From Actinoalloteichus hoggarensis (lineage in GTDB: Bacteria; Actinomycetota; Actinomycetes; Mycobacteriales; Pseudonocardiaceae), in the NCBI RefSeq assembly GCF_002234535.1, contig NZ_CP022521.1, positions 5,998,001 through 6,062,000 on the forward strand: a stretch of DNA of 64,000 bases, read 5' to 3'. Every line of letters begins with the position of its first letter. The stretch's first letter is position 1. Made by a program: the position numbers and the translations under genes. Positions 1-8,040 of the stretch are shown here, piece by piece. Below the pieces are notes generated by a model. That model was not told where the DNA came from, did not search any database, and saw only the letters and a list, made by a program, of their open reading frames with translations.

Positions 1-252
1 GGAGCATGGTGGCGCACCGGATAGCGCCGGACGAGGTGGCGGTGTTCCGATCCGGTCTTCGACGGATGAGCGTGCAGCCGATGCCGAGAACGAAACCAGT
101 CGAATAGCGGCCGATCGAACCGCCGCGCAGCGCCTCCCGTCGCGGCGACCGCGGGCAGGACTCGACCACCGCGCGCTCCGACGGTACGGGAGACGGCGGC
201 GCGGCCTGCTCGGGCCGCATGGTCGACCGTCCCCGGCTCGATGTCCGGCGCG

Positions 253-1050
253 CTACCGGTCGAACACGACCGTGACCGGGGCGTGGTCCGACCAGCGCTG
301 CTCATGAGTCTCCGCCCGCTCCACCACCGCCGACACCGCGGTCGCAGCCAGCTCGGGCGTCGCGCACGCCAGGTCGATCCGCCAGCCGCTGTCGTTGTCG
401 AACGCCCGACCCCGATAAGACCACCAGGAGTACGGCCCGGGGCCCTCCGGATGCAGGGCACGCATCACATCGACGTAACCGGCCTCGTCGTACACCCGGC
501 TGAGCCAGGCCCGCTCCTCCGGCAGGAAGCCCGCCTCCTTCTGGTTGCCCCGCCAGTTCTTCAGGTCTATCCGCTGATGGGCGATGTTCCAGTCGCCGCA
601 GATCAGCACCTCACGGTCGTCGGCGGCGGCCTTGGCCCGCAGTTCGACGAGATAAGGCAGGAACGCCGCCATGAAGCGCTCCTTCTCCGCCTGCCGCTCG
701 GTGCCGACGTCCCCGCTGGGCAGGTAGAGGCTGCCGACGACCAGCCCGGGCAGTTCCACCTCGACGTACCGGCCGGACTGCTCGAACTCCTCGACGCCGA
801 AGCCCACCCGCACCGCCGTCGGCTCCACCCGGGTCAGCAGTGCGACGCCTGCCCGGCCCTTGAGCGAGCTGGGTGCCGACACGATGTGCCAGCCCGCGGG
901 CTCGCGCAGCGCGGCGGGCAGCTGCGCCGGTTCTGCCCGGACCTCCTGGAGACAGACCACGTCCGCCGAGGTCGCGGCGAGCCACTCGACGTAGCCCTTC
1001 TTCGCTGCGGCCCGCAGGCCGTTGACGTTCACGGTGGAGACGGTGAGCAC
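253..1050 (-). CDS. xth: Exodeoxyribonuclease III (AP endonuclease family)
   Basis: A 265-residue protein of the exonuclease III/APE1 metal-dependent nuclease family, which cleaves DNA at abasic sites and removes 3' blocking groups in base excision repair. Visible motifs in order are NVNGLR near residue 8, LQEVRAE with the metal-binding Glu at about residue 36, GDWNIAH with the catalytic Asp, the substrate-loop WRIDL region, and SDHAPVTV at the C-terminus carrying the catalytic Asp-His pair. Length matches the family (about 260). The ATG used begins directly with the first beta strand. It is convergent with nothing and lies alone; the 252 bases before it to the window edge show no gene I recognise. 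Confidence 0.93.
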   Translation of the reverse strand: MLTVSTVNVNGLRAAAKKGYVEWLAATSADVVCLQEVRAEPAQLPAALREPAGWHIVSAPSSLKGRAGVALLTRVEPTAVRVGFGVEEFEQSGRYVEVELPGLVVGSLYLPSGDVGTERQAEKERFMAAFLPYLVELRAKAAADDREVLICGDWNIAHQRIDLKNWRGNQKEAGFLPEERAWLSRVYDEAGYVDVMRALHPEGPGPYSWWSYRGRAFDNDSGWRIDLACATPELAATAVSAVVERAETHEQRWSDHAPVTVVFDR

Positions 1051-1218
1051 GGCCCGAGCCTAACCGCGCCGGTCAGGGGTCCCCCTCGGGCCGCGCTGTG
1101 TCGTCGCTCTCACAGCACTCGCCGTCGGAGTCGGGCTCGAGGTCCGGCCTCGAAGTCACCGACGGCATCGGTGGTCGAGACGGCGTCGGTTCGCTCACTC
1201 GAACGGGCGGTCCGGCGT

Positions 1219-1224
1219 TACCCT
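1219..1224 (+). promoter_or_regulatory. Candidate -10 element for a leaderless DUF1707 mRNA
   Basis: The hexamer TACCCT lies exactly 7 nt before the ATG at 1232 and there is no Shine-Dalgarno sequence. This is the spacing expected when transcription starts at the start codon, as is common in actinobacteria. No clear -35 box was identified. Confidence 0.45.
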
Positions 1225-1231
1225 TGCCCTC

Positions 1232-1879
1232 ATGGATGCGAACGCCGAAGGCAGTGCAACGGGGAACGCGGGTCAGCCCATCTCGATCCGCGCGTCCAAC
1301 GCGGAGCGGGAGACCTTCGCCGTTCGCCTTCAACAGGCCTTCGCGGAGGGCAGGCTCGACGTCGGCGAGCTCGACGAGCGGCTTGCCCGCGCCTACGCCG
1401 CCAAGACGATCGACGAGCTGACGCCGCTCGTCGCCGATCTGCCTCCCACGGCCGGGTCGCCCGCCGTCGCGGGTCAGGCACTGCCCGCCCGCCCGCAGCC
1501 CGCCTCGCTCGCTCCGAACGTCACGGGCCCCGCCGAGGTCCGTCTTCAGGCGAGCGCGATGGGGCTGGAACGGACCGGGAGCTGGCTGGTGCCCGCGCGG
1601 CTGATCGTCGAGTCGAAGTACGGCTCGGTCAAGCTCGACCTGACGGCGGCGACCATCCCGACCCCGGAGGTCGAGCTGGTGCTGGACGTCAAGTACGGCG
1701 GTGTCGAGGTGATCCTTCCGGCGGAGGCGACCGCCGACCTGGACGGCTTCCATTCCCGGTGGGGCTGGCAGTCGCTGAAGGTCCCGTCCGTCCGCACCGG
1801 TCGGACGCTGCACGTCGCGATCACCGGCGCCAACAAGTACGGCCCGGTCACCGTCCGGTACTCCCGCTGGTTCCGCTGA
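1232..1879 (+). CDS. DUF1707 domain protein with LiaF-like C-terminal domain
   Basis: A 215-residue protein. Residues about 15-67 form a DUF1707 domain: it starts RASNAERE, followed by LQQAFAEGRLDVGELDERL and a TIDEL-x-PLVADLP ending, a short helical module common in actinobacterial membrane and cell-envelope proteins. A proline/alanine linker follows. The last about 100 residues (ESKYGSVKLDL, DVKYGGVEVILP, NKYGPVTVRY) resemble the beta-rich LiaF/cell-wall-active-antibiotic response domain. No membrane segment or signal peptide is visible, so it is probably cytoplasmic or peripheral. The ATG at 1232 has no ribosome binding site but sits 7 nt after a TACCCT box, consistent with a leaderless mRNA. 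The precise role is unknown. Confidence 0.8.
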   Translation: MDANAEGSATGNAGQPISIRASNAERETFAVRLQQAFAEGRLDVGELDERLARAYAAKTIDELTPLVADLPPTAGSPAVAGQALPARPQPASLAPNVTGPAEVRLQASAMGLERTGSWLVPARLIVESKYGSVKLDLTAATIPTPEVELVLDVKYGGVEVILPAEATADLDGFHSRWGWQSLKVPSVRTGRTLHVAITGANKYGPVTVRYSRWFR

Positions 1880-1952
1880 TCCGCACGGCCGCTCCCCCGA
1901 CAAGGCAGGCGATCCGCGTGGTCGGTGCCGATGATCCTCGGCGGCGGACGGC

Positions 1953-2270
1953 TCAGCGGCAGAGTTCACCAGAGATGTGCCGAAGCGCGCCCGCGGGCAC
2001 CCAGCGGTCCCTGCCCAGCTGCCGGTAGCCCTCCTGCTCGACCTGGTGGGCGCCGATCACCATCCCCGACGTGAGTTCGCCGATCACGGGGTGATTCGCG
2101 GCGGGGCCCGCGTGCACCGGGACCGCGGCATCGATCACCTCGAAGTCGCACGGGGTGCCGAACAGGGGCGCTCTCGGCGCGTCGTCCGCCTCGGACGGCT
2201 CCTGGCGGTCGACCAGATAGGCGAGGCCGATCACCGCCGCCGCGATGATGATCAGAGTTCGCTTCGGCAT
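1953..2270 (-). CDS. Small exported SH3-like protein
   Basis: A 105-residue protein. Residues 1-20 (MPKRT, then a run of Ile, Ala and Leu) form an uncleaved signal anchor or signal peptide, so the rest is probably outside the membrane. The remainder contains PVHAGPAANHPVIGELTSG and RDRWVPAGALRHI, a pattern typical of bacterial SH3-like domains that bind envelope polymers; two Cys residues (in GTPCDF and GELCR) could form a disulfide. The start at 2270 was chosen because a GGGGTGG Shine-Dalgarno lies 7-8 nt upstream, and because the in-frame sequence further upstream is arginine-rich and looks non-coding. Function not known; family assignment is tentative. Confidence 0.65.
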   Translation of the reverse strand: MPKRTLIIIAAAVIGLAYLVDRQEPSEADDAPRAPLFGTPCDFEVIDAAVPVHAGPAANHPVIGELTSGMVIGAHQVEQEGYRQLGRDRWVPAGALRHISGELCR

Positions 2271-2478
2271 CCGCCGTCCACCCCCGGTCCGTGCCTCGCC
2301 TGGTAATCCCGAAATCGAGTCCAGATATAGAACGGCAGGGGCGGAGACGAAGAACCGAAGCGCCCGAGACCACCCGGCCAGGTGACAAACGACCTCAATG
2401 TGGGGGAGGCGTGGGCCGGGACGCCGACGACGAGTCATCAGCGTGGCCGTGGCGGCGCCTGGGCGAGATCGGTGGGGC

Positions 2479-3099
2479 TCAGCGCGACGCGAACCGCTCC
2501 GACAGGCGCGCACGGACCGCCCCGGCGGGCAGCCCGTATCCCTCGGCGAGGCCGGGAACGACGGTCTGGAAGAACAGCTCCACGTCGGCGTGGGTGCGCA
2601 GGACGAAGCGCTCCCGGTCGAAGCGACCCCGGAACCGCCGTCCTCGGGTGTCGCGGGACGCCACGTGCGCGATCTCGACCGGCCATCGCGCCCAGCCGAG
2701 ATGTCGAGCCGCCTGAAACAGCGGAATGGTGATCAGCAGCAGCAGCCGTTCGGCCAGATAGAGCGGCATGCAGCAGAGCCATAAGAGGAACCGCAGCAGG
2801 AGACCGAGGCCGTACACGAACTCGACGATCCAGGCCGCGACCAGCAGGAAGGGCAGCAGCAGCACGGTGCCGACGCCTGCCAGGATCGTCTCGCCCGCGC
2901 CTCGACGGCGCTCGCGCCGCTCCCGACGCCGGTCCCGACGTCGGCGGTAGTCCTCTCGCGGCGCGACGCGGTCCCCGCCGCCTCCGAACCGCGCGCCCGC
3001 GATGGCGACGGGCCGGATCACCGGCTGCCAGCCGCCGAGCATCCGGCGCACCGTCCACTCTCGGCCTCTCGGATCGGTGATCCGCACCGTCGCACTCAT
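2479..3099 (-). CDS. Hypothetical membrane protein
   Basis: A 206-residue protein of unknown function. The N-terminus (MSATVRITDPRGREWTVRR) looks like a small beta structure. A strongly basic stretch of Arg-rich residues follows at about 55-75, then a hydrophobic region at about 80-130 (ILAGVGTVLLLPFLLVAAW and RFLLWLCCMPLYLAERLLL) giving two membrane segments. The C-terminal 80 residues are soluble and basic (RRFRGRFDRERFVLRTHADVELFF). Clustered arginines before the first membrane segment suggest a cytoplasmic N-terminus. I do not recognise the family. It lies downstream of icd on the same strand but is separated from it by a hairpin terminator, so it is probably transcribed on its own. Confidence 0.7.
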   Translation of the reverse strand: MSATVRITDPRGREWTVRRMLGGWQPVIRPVAIAGARFGGGGDRVAPREDYRRRRDRRRERRERRRGAGETILAGVGTVLLLPFLLVAAWIVEFVYGLGLLLRFLLWLCCMPLYLAERLLLLITIPLFQAARHLGWARWPVEIAHVASRDTRGRRFRGRFDRERFVLRTHADVELFFQTVVPGLAEGYGLPAGAVRARLSERFASR

Positions 3100-3159
3100 C
3101 GTCTCCCCCAGCGTCGATCGAGGTCTCGGGGCCGACGCGCCCGAGAACAGCCGAGGAGC

Positions 3160-3184
3160 CCCCGACGTCCGCCAGACGTCGGGG
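3160..3184 (-). terminator. Hairpin terminator of icd
   Basis: A perfect 10-bp inverted repeat, CCCCGACGTC and GACGTCGGGG, separated by a 5-nt loop, lies 35 bases beyond the icd stop codon on the minus strand. There is no long T-run, as is usual for high-GC actinobacterial terminators. Confidence 0.75.
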
Positions 3185-3218
3185 CGCCCCTCGACAGGAT
3201 CGCGGCCAGGCGGTGGGC

Positions 3219-4436
3219 CTAGGCCAGCTTCTTCGCCAGATTCTCGTCCAGGCTCGCGAGGAACTCCTCGGTGGTCTGGAAGGCCTGGTCCTTGCCGACC
3301 AACAGGGCGAGGTCCTTGGTCATCTTGCCGCTCTCGACGGTCTCGATGACGACCTGCTCCAGGCTCTGGGCGAACCCGATCACCTCGGGGGTCGAGTCGA
3401 GCTTGCCCCGGTGCGCCAGACCCCGGCTCCACGCGAAGATCGACGCGATCGGGTTGGTCGACGTCGGCCTGCCCTGCTGGTGCTGCCGGTAGTGCCGGGT
3501 GACCGTGCCGTGCGCGGCCTCGGCCTCGACCGTGCGGCCGTCCGGAGTCATCAGCACCGAGGTCATCAGGCCCAGCGAGCCGAAGCCCTGCGCCACGGTG
3601 TCGGACTGCACGTCACCGTCGTAGTTCTTGCAGGCCCAGACGTAGCCGCCCTCCCACTTGAGCGCGGCCGCGACCATGTCGTCGATCAGCCGGTGCTCGT
3701 AGGTGAGCCCCTGCTTGTCGAACTCGGCCTTGAACTCCTTCTCGAAGATCTCCTCGAACACGTCCTTGAACATGCCGTCGTAGGCCTTGAGGATGGTGTT
3801 CTTGGTGGACATGTAGACCGGGTAACCGCGCTGGAGACCGTAGGCCAGCGACGCCCGAGCGAAGTCCTCGATCGACTTCCGGTAGTTGTACATGCCGATG
3901 GCGACGCCGCCGCCCTCGGGGAACTGCGCGACCTCCAGCTCCAGCGGCTCGCTGCCGTCGGCAGGCGTGTAGCTGATCGTCACGGTGCCCGGGCCGGGGA
4001 CCTTGAAGTCGCTGGCCTTGTACTGGTCACCGTGCGCGTGCCTGCCGATGATGATCGGCTTGGTCCAGCCGGGCACGAGCCGAGGGATGTTCTCGATGAT
4101 GATCGGCTCGCGGAAGACGACGCCGCCGAGGATGTTGCGGATGGTGCCGTTGGGGCTGCGCCACATCTTCTTGAGGCCGAACTCCTCGACCCTGGCCTCG
4201 TCCGGCGTGATGGTGGCGCACTTCACGCCGACGCCGTGCTTCGCGATCGCGTTGGCCGCGTCGATGGTGATCTGGTCGTCCGTGGCGTCGCGGCTCTCGA
4301 TGCCGAGGTCGTAGTACTCCAGGTCCACATCGAGATAGGGGTGGACCAGCCGGTCCTTGATGAACTGCCAGATGATCCTGGTCATCTCGTCGCCGTCGAG
4401 CTCGACGACCTTGCCCTGTACCTTGATCTTGCCCAT
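3219..4436 (-). CDS. icd: NADP-dependent isocitrate dehydrogenase
   Basis: A 405-residue enzyme converting isocitrate plus NADP+ to 2-oxoglutarate, CO2 and NADPH in the TCA cycle. The sequence belongs to the homodimeric, eukaryote-like class: it starts [21 protein letters not shown], and has [12 protein letters not shown], the substrate-binding [15 protein letters not shown] loop, [13 protein letters not shown]-type helices, [11 protein letters not shown] with metal-binding aspartates, GSLGLMTS and the cofactor segment [17 protein letters not shown]. The longest reading frame would start at 4511, but the ATG at 4436 matches family N-termini and has a GGAGTG ribosome binding site (GAGGAGTGCC) just upstream. 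Divergent from the DUF457 gene. Confidence 0.95.
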   Translation of the reverse strand: MGKIKVQGKVVELDGDEMTRIIWQFIKDRLVHPYLDVDLEYYDLGIESRDATDDQITIDAANAIAKHGVGVKCATITPDEARVEEFGLKKMWRSPNGTIRNILGGVVFREPIIIENIPRLVPGWTKPIIIGRHAHGDQYKASDFKVPGPGTVTISYTPADGSEPLELEVAQFPEGGGVAIGMYNYRKSIEDFARASLAYGLQRGYPVYMSTKNTILKAYDGMFKDVFEEIFEKEFKAEFDKQGLTYEHRLIDDMVAAALKWEGGYVWACKNYDGDVQSDTVAQGFGSLGLMTSVLMTPDGRTVEAEAAHGTVTRHYRQHQQGRPTSTNPIASIFAWSRGLAHRGKLDSTPEVIGFAQSLEQVVIETVESGKMTKDLALLVGKDQAFQTTEEFLASLDENLAKKLA

Positions 4437-4536
4437 GATCGCGGGCACTCCTCTCCCGATCCGTGCGAGGACGCAAGCGGTACAAGCGTACTGGTAACTA
4501 CTTGGGATCACTCACATCCCACGGATTTGCAAGGTC

Positions 4537-4542
4537 TACCCT
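4537..4542 (+). promoter_or_regulatory. Candidate -10 box for the DUF457 gene
   Basis: TACCCT lies 28 nt before the ATG at 4570. It would give a short leader carrying the GGAGGGG Shine-Dalgarno. Identical in sequence to the candidate box before the DUF1707 gene; no convincing -35 hexamer is present. Confidence 0.35.
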
Positions 4543-4569
4543 CCTTCCGAGTGATCTTGGAGGGGCGGT

Positions 4570-5373
4570 ATGGCTACAGGGCCGACACATGCGATCAGTG
4601 GGCTGGCGGCCTGGGCCGCCGTCACCGCGTTAGCCAGCGATGGAACCGTCGGACAGCTCTCCCCGCAGAGCTGGGTGATCGGCGCGACGCTGGCCTCCGG
4701 AGCCGCGCTGCTGCCCGACATCGATCACCCCAGCTCCACCGTCACCCGCACCTTCGGCGCCATCAGCCAGGGGCTGTCGAAGGCGGCCGTGACGTTCAGC
4801 TCCTTCATCTACAAGCTCACCAGGACGAAGAAGGACTCCGACCGCGACGGCGGCCACCGGGGATTCACCCACACCATCGTCTTCGCGCTGCTGATGGGCC
4901 TCGCCGTCACCGCGATCGTGCAGGCCAGCAACGGCACCGCGACGGCGGTCGTGATGTTCTTCTACGCGGGCCTGGCCATCCGCGGGATCATGCACAAGTG
5001 GTGCCCCAAACGCGACGCGATGCTGATCGCGGGTGCCTCGCTGGTCCTGACCGTCCTCTGCACCTGGTGGGCCGGGGGCGAGGAGCACAACGCCGCGATC
5101 TTCGGCATCGCGGTGATCATCGGCTGCGTCGCCCACTTCCTCGGCGACGCGATCACCTCGCAGGGCTGCTCGATGCTCTGGCCGATCCCGATCGCGGGCA
5201 AGACCTGGTATCCGATCCGCCCACCTGAGGCCATGCGGATGAGCACGGGCGGCAAGGTCGAGATGAAGGTCCTCCTGCCGTTGCTGACCGGGGCCGCGGT
5301 GATCTTCTCGGCCGTGGTCGCCTACCGGGTCGGCGCCGCGCCCTGGCTGGCCGAGATCGGTCTCATCTCCTGA
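4570..5373 (+). CDS. Membrane-bound metal-dependent hydrolase, DUF457/YdjM-like
   Basis: A 267-residue polytopic membrane protein. The family signature is visible: N-terminal MATGPTHAISG with a conserved His, LPDIDHPSS with the DxDH metal site at about residues 49-54, and HRGFTHT (about residue 97), followed by repeated hydrophobic segments and a late HFLGDAITSQG. These conserved His/Asp residues cluster as in inner-membrane YdjM/YbcI-like hydrolases, whose physiological substrate is not settled. A GGAGGGG ribosome binding site precedes the ATG. Divergent from icd with about 130 bp between starts. Confidence 0.85.
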   Translation: MATGPTHAISGLAAWAAVTALASDGTVGQLSPQSWVIGATLASGAALLPDIDHPSSTVTRTFGAISQGLSKAAVTFSSFIYKLTRTKKDSDRDGGHRGFTHTIVFALLMGLAVTAIVQASNGTATAVVMFFYAGLAIRGIMHKWCPKRDAMLIAGASLVLTVLCTWWAGGEEHNAAIFGIAVIIGCVAHFLGDAITSQGCSMLWPIPIAGKTWYPIRPPEAMRMSTGGKVEMKVLLPLLTGAAVIFSAVVAYRVGAAPWLAEIGLIS

Positions 5374-5433
5374 TCCGCCTGCCCGGCTCGGCTTTCCACG
5401 ATCGGGTGATCCCCATCGGGAAGATCATCTCCG

Positions 5434-5439
5434 TAGCAT
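5434..5439 (+). promoter_or_regulatory. Candidate -10 box for the lipoprotein gene
   Basis: TAGCAT lies 42 nt upstream of the ATG at 5481, leaving room for a leader with the GAGGAG ribosome binding site. A GGAAGATCATC word just before it also occurs upstream of the aldehyde dehydrogenase gene near 63255. Confidence 0.35.
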
Positions 5440-5480
5440 GGACCGGTATCCCCACCCTTGCCGCGAGGAGCTGATCGACG

Positions 5481-5879
5481 ATGGCCACTCGACCATCCAC
5501 CCTGCGTGTCGCCCTGGCAGGGGCGTCGCTGTGCGTGCTTCTCGCCGGGTGCTCGGAGGCGGAGAACCTCCGTGACGAACTCGGCCAGGCGGGTGAGGGT
5601 CTGAACCGGGTACAGGTCTGCGCCGAGGCACTCGGGCTCGCCGACTTCAATCCGCAGGTGCCGACCGCCGAGGAGGCCGCCCAGGCCGCTCGGGACCGGA
5701 TCGACGAGCTGGAGCGCCTCGCCACCGAGACCACCGACGCCGACGTCGCCCAGGGTCTCCGGGACATGGCCGCATCGCTGGAGTCGGTGGCGAACACGGA
5801 GATCAGCGCCGAAGACGTCGAGGGCTGGGCGCAGCAGCAGGCCGACCGGCTGGCCGAGCTTCAGGAGATCTGCACCTGA
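5481..5879 (+). CDS. Small lipoprotein of unknown function
   Basis: A 132-residue secreted lipoprotein. Residues 1-24 form a lipoprotein signal peptide ending in the lipobox LLAGC, so the protein should be lipidated at Cys and held on the outer face of the membrane. The mature part is acidic and almost entirely helical (EEAAQAARDRIDELERLATETTDADVAQGLRDMAASLE and similar), without a recognisable enzyme motif; it may form a helical bundle. A GAGGAG Shine-Dalgarno lies before the ATG. It is a single gene between the DUF457 gene and an empty stretch. Confidence 0.8.
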   Translation: MATRPSTLRVALAGASLCVLLAGCSEAENLRDELGQAGEGLNRVQVCAEALGLADFNPQVPTAEEAAQAARDRIDELERLATETTDADVAQGLRDMAASLESVANTEISAEDVEGWAQQQADRLAELQEICT

Positions 5880-6308
5880 GGAGACCAGGCCGGGTGACGC
5901 CGTCTCGGGCGGTTCGGGCCCGGCGCGCCGCGTGCCGCCGGACCGGCGACGGGTGCGCGCCGTCGCCCGGCCCGCTGACAAGTGACGTCGCCGAGCCGTG
6001 CCTCGGCCCACCGAGCGGCCACGACGCTCACCGGCCCCGCCGACCACTCGCAGATCGATGACCGGCCCCGTCTCAGACTCATCGACGATCGGTCTGGGTG
6101 CGCCGCATGCCGCCGCTTCCGCTGGACGCCGCCGGGTTCCCCCGGATGCCCGCGCGGACTCGGACGGCGCCGTCGACCGGTCCCGGCGGGGAGCTCGTCC
6201 CGACCGCTCGTCTTGGCAGCGGGCCTGCCCCGGCAGGGCATGGGCGTCTCCGGCGACGGGACCCGGCCCGGCGGCCCTCGGCCCCGGCGTGGGCCACGAC
6301 CACCGGTG
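5880..6308. other. Intergenic, no gene recognised
   Basis: About 430 bases between the lipoprotein stop and the 3' end of the convergent inositol-phosphatase gene. Reading frames here are arginine/proline-rich shadows without family motifs. No convincing promoter or terminator was identified. Confidence 0.6.
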
Positions 6309-7262
6309 TCAGTCCGTCGTGTCAGCCGCCCCGATCTCGTCGATCAGCTCCCCCGCCAGCTCCTCCGTCGCGGCGACGATTCCCGACCAGCGCAGGCTCA
6401 GGTCCGGATTCAGCTCCAGCGGTCTGCCGAGGGCATCGACGACCACCCCGCCCGCGGCGGGCACGATCACCATCGCGGCGGCCAGGTCCATGATCCGATG
6501 CACCCCCGCGCCGACATCGGCGAAGGCGTCGATCGACCCCTCGGCGACCAGCACCGCCTCCAGGCAGGTCGTGGACAGCACCCGGACCCGGCCCGCCCGC
6601 AGCGCCACCCGCTGCCAGGTCCGCACGGTCTCGGGCCTGGGACGCAGCAGACACACCTCGGCCCCGGTGAGGCTGGTCCGTCCGGTGGTCCGGAAGGGCG
6701 TGGGCGTGCCCGCCACGGCGTGCCAGGCTCGGCCGGTGTCCAGCCACGTGGTCACCGCCTCGGTTCCGACACCATCGATCGCCAGGACGCCCGCGAAACA
6801 GGACAACGGGACCCCGGTGGCCGCATTGCTCGAACCGTCGACCGGATCGACCACCATGGTCACCGCCGAGGAGTTGTCGACGAATCCCGCCTCCTCGCTG
6901 AGGAGATTGACGCCGTGTCTGTGGGCGACGTCGGCCACCGCTTCCTCCACCAGCCGGTCGAGGAGCATCGTCGGGGTGCCGTCGGCGCCCATGGCGACCT
7001 CGGTGCCCAGCTCCGCACGGGTGTGCCGCCGTCGGGCCGCTCCGTAGGCCGCCGAGGCCGCACGAGCGGCGTCGGCCAGCACCGGGTGCACCGCCGCGGG
7101 CAACGCGGGCTCCGGTATCGGCCAGTCGATCAGCGCCGAGCCGCCTGCACGACCGCCCGACCGCCGTTCCGCGCCCGACCTCTCCGTACCCGGCTCCGCT
7201 GTGCCGGACTCCTGCCTGCCGGACTCCTGCCTGCCGGACTCGTTCACGATGGACCTGTTCAC
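6309..7262 (-). CDS. Inositol monophosphatase family protein
   Basis: A 317-residue member of the Mg2+-dependent inositol monophosphatase/fructose-1,6-bisphosphatase fold. Motifs: LLSEEAGF (metal-binding Glu), then VDPVDGSSNAATGVP, the diagnostic DPxDGxxN core, and a late DLAAAMVIVPAAGGVVVD replacing the usual WDxAAG; the Trp-Asp of the family is shifted to MDLAAA, with Asp retained. Substrate is not predictable; inositol phosphate or another sugar phosphate is likely. The start chosen is the GTG at 7262, 9 nt after GGGGAG. Its N-terminus has a repetitive GRQES stretch encoded by a 15-bp DNA repeat, and is likely unstructured before ALIDWPIPEPALP. A later GTG at 7247 is an alternative. Confidence 0.8.
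   Translation of the reverse strand: MNRSIVNESGRQESGRQESGTAEPGTERSGAERRSGGRAGGSALIDWPIPEPALPAAVHPVLADAARAASAAYGAARRRHTRAELGTEVAMGADGTPTMLLDRLVEEAVADVAHRHGVNLLSEEAGFVDNSSAVTMVVDPVDGSSNAATGVPLSCFAGVLAIDGVGTEAVTTWLDTGRAWHAVAGTPTPFRTTGRTSLTGAEVCLLRPRPETVRTWQRVALRAGRVRVLSTTCLEAVLVAEGSIDAFADVGAGVHRIMDLAAAMVIVPAAGGVVVDALGRPLELNPDLSLRWSGIVAATEELAGELIDEIGAADTTD
7206..7240. repeat. 15-bp tandem repeat in the 5' end of the phosphatase gene
   Basis: The unit GGACTCCTGCCTGCC occurs twice followed by a third partial copy. On the minus strand it encodes repeated Gly-Arg-Gln-Glu-Ser residues near the N-terminus, a place where copy number could vary without harming the fold. Confidence 0.85.
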
Positions 7263-7414
7263 ACCAGACTTCTCCCCGGGGGCCACCCGCGCACCGTAGC
7301 CGGCGGCACCGACGTGGTCGAGCACGACCGGCCGGGCGCGGCCGGACCGATCGGCACGTCCAGAGGTTTTCCCCACGCGCCGGGTGGATAAGCCAGGGGT
7401 TGGAGGTGAGGCCG

Positions 7415-7612
7415 ATGCACGCCGCAGTCGGAGATCAGATTCATCTGCACGGCCGGGTCGTCGGACAGCCGGACCGGTTCGCCGAGATCCGAGAGGTACG
7501 CGGCTCGAACGGCGAGCCGCCGTACCTGGTGGTCTACCCGGACGGCACGGAGGCACTCGTGTACCCCGGGCCGGACTGCGAGATCGAGCAGCGCGGCTCG
7601 ACGCCCGCCTGA
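7415..7612 (+). CDS. DUF1918 domain protein
   Basis: A 65-residue protein of the small actinobacterial DUF1918 family: MHAAVGDQIHLHGRVVGQPDRFAEI, then a REVRGSNGEPPYLVVYPDGTEALVYPGPDCEIE core. The fold is a small SH3-like beta barrel; its function is not established. The ATG at 7415 is preferred over an earlier TTG at 7400 because GGAGGTGAGG ends 3-6 nt upstream and the family begins with this Met. It is divergent from the phosphatase gene with about 150 bp between the starts. Confidence 0.85.
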   Translation: MHAAVGDQIHLHGRVVGQPDRFAEIREVRGSNGEPPYLVVYPDGTEALVYPGPDCEIEQRGSTPA

Positions 7613-7952
7613 ACCGCACGGCCGGGCCGACGAACGAGGCCGCGAGAACGGACGCGCCGCGGGTCGCGACGCCGACCGAGGCAGGTCCGAGCGGAATGGC
7701 TTCGAGCGAGTCGGGGCTGACCGGCGCGACGATCCGAGGCCGCCGCGGATCGTCGATGCACCGGGCAGCGTGCTGGCGCTCCGATGCGGCTCCGACTCGT
7801 CCCGGGATGCGCCCCGCAGGCAGTCGGGCCCGCCCGGGAGACAGCAGCGGTGGCAAGGACAGCGGTCTCGGAGGCGGCGGGCACAGGGGCCGGCAGTCCC
7901 GCACGGCGCTCGGCGGGAGACGGTGCCACGGAGGCGGCGGCTGCCCGGAGAC
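7613..7952. other. Intergenic with one hairpin
   Basis: No gene is recognised. A perfect 9-bp inverted repeat, GACGATCCG at 7728-7736 and CGGATCGTC at 7746-7754 with a 9-nt loop, lies 116 bases after the DUF1918 stop and could end its transcript. Confidence 0.5.
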
Positions 7953-7991
7953 GGTGCCGCCCGGATCGCCTGAGGCGATCCGGGCGGCGCC
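7953..7991 (-). terminator. Strong hairpin terminator of mdh
   Basis: An 18-bp stem with a single G-T wobble and a 3-nt loop: the arms at 7953-7970 and 7974-7991 have the core CCGCCCGGATCGCC and GGCGATCCGGGCGG. It starts 50 bases past the mdh stop codon on the minus strand. Confidence 0.85.
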
Positions 7992-8040
7992 ATGCCGTGG
8001 TCCTCCGGTACCGAGCGCGGCCGAAGACGGCCCCGCGGGC

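Noticed and set aside
2291-2784. Overlapping plus-strand frames of 116-141 residues near 2.3-2.8 kb
   Set aside because: Basic, motif-free and opposite the membrane protein gene at 2479-3099.
3213-5228. 671-residue plus-strand frame opposite icd and into the DUF457 gene
   Set aside because: Lacks any motif and mirrors icd codons; icd and DUF457 are clearly the true genes.
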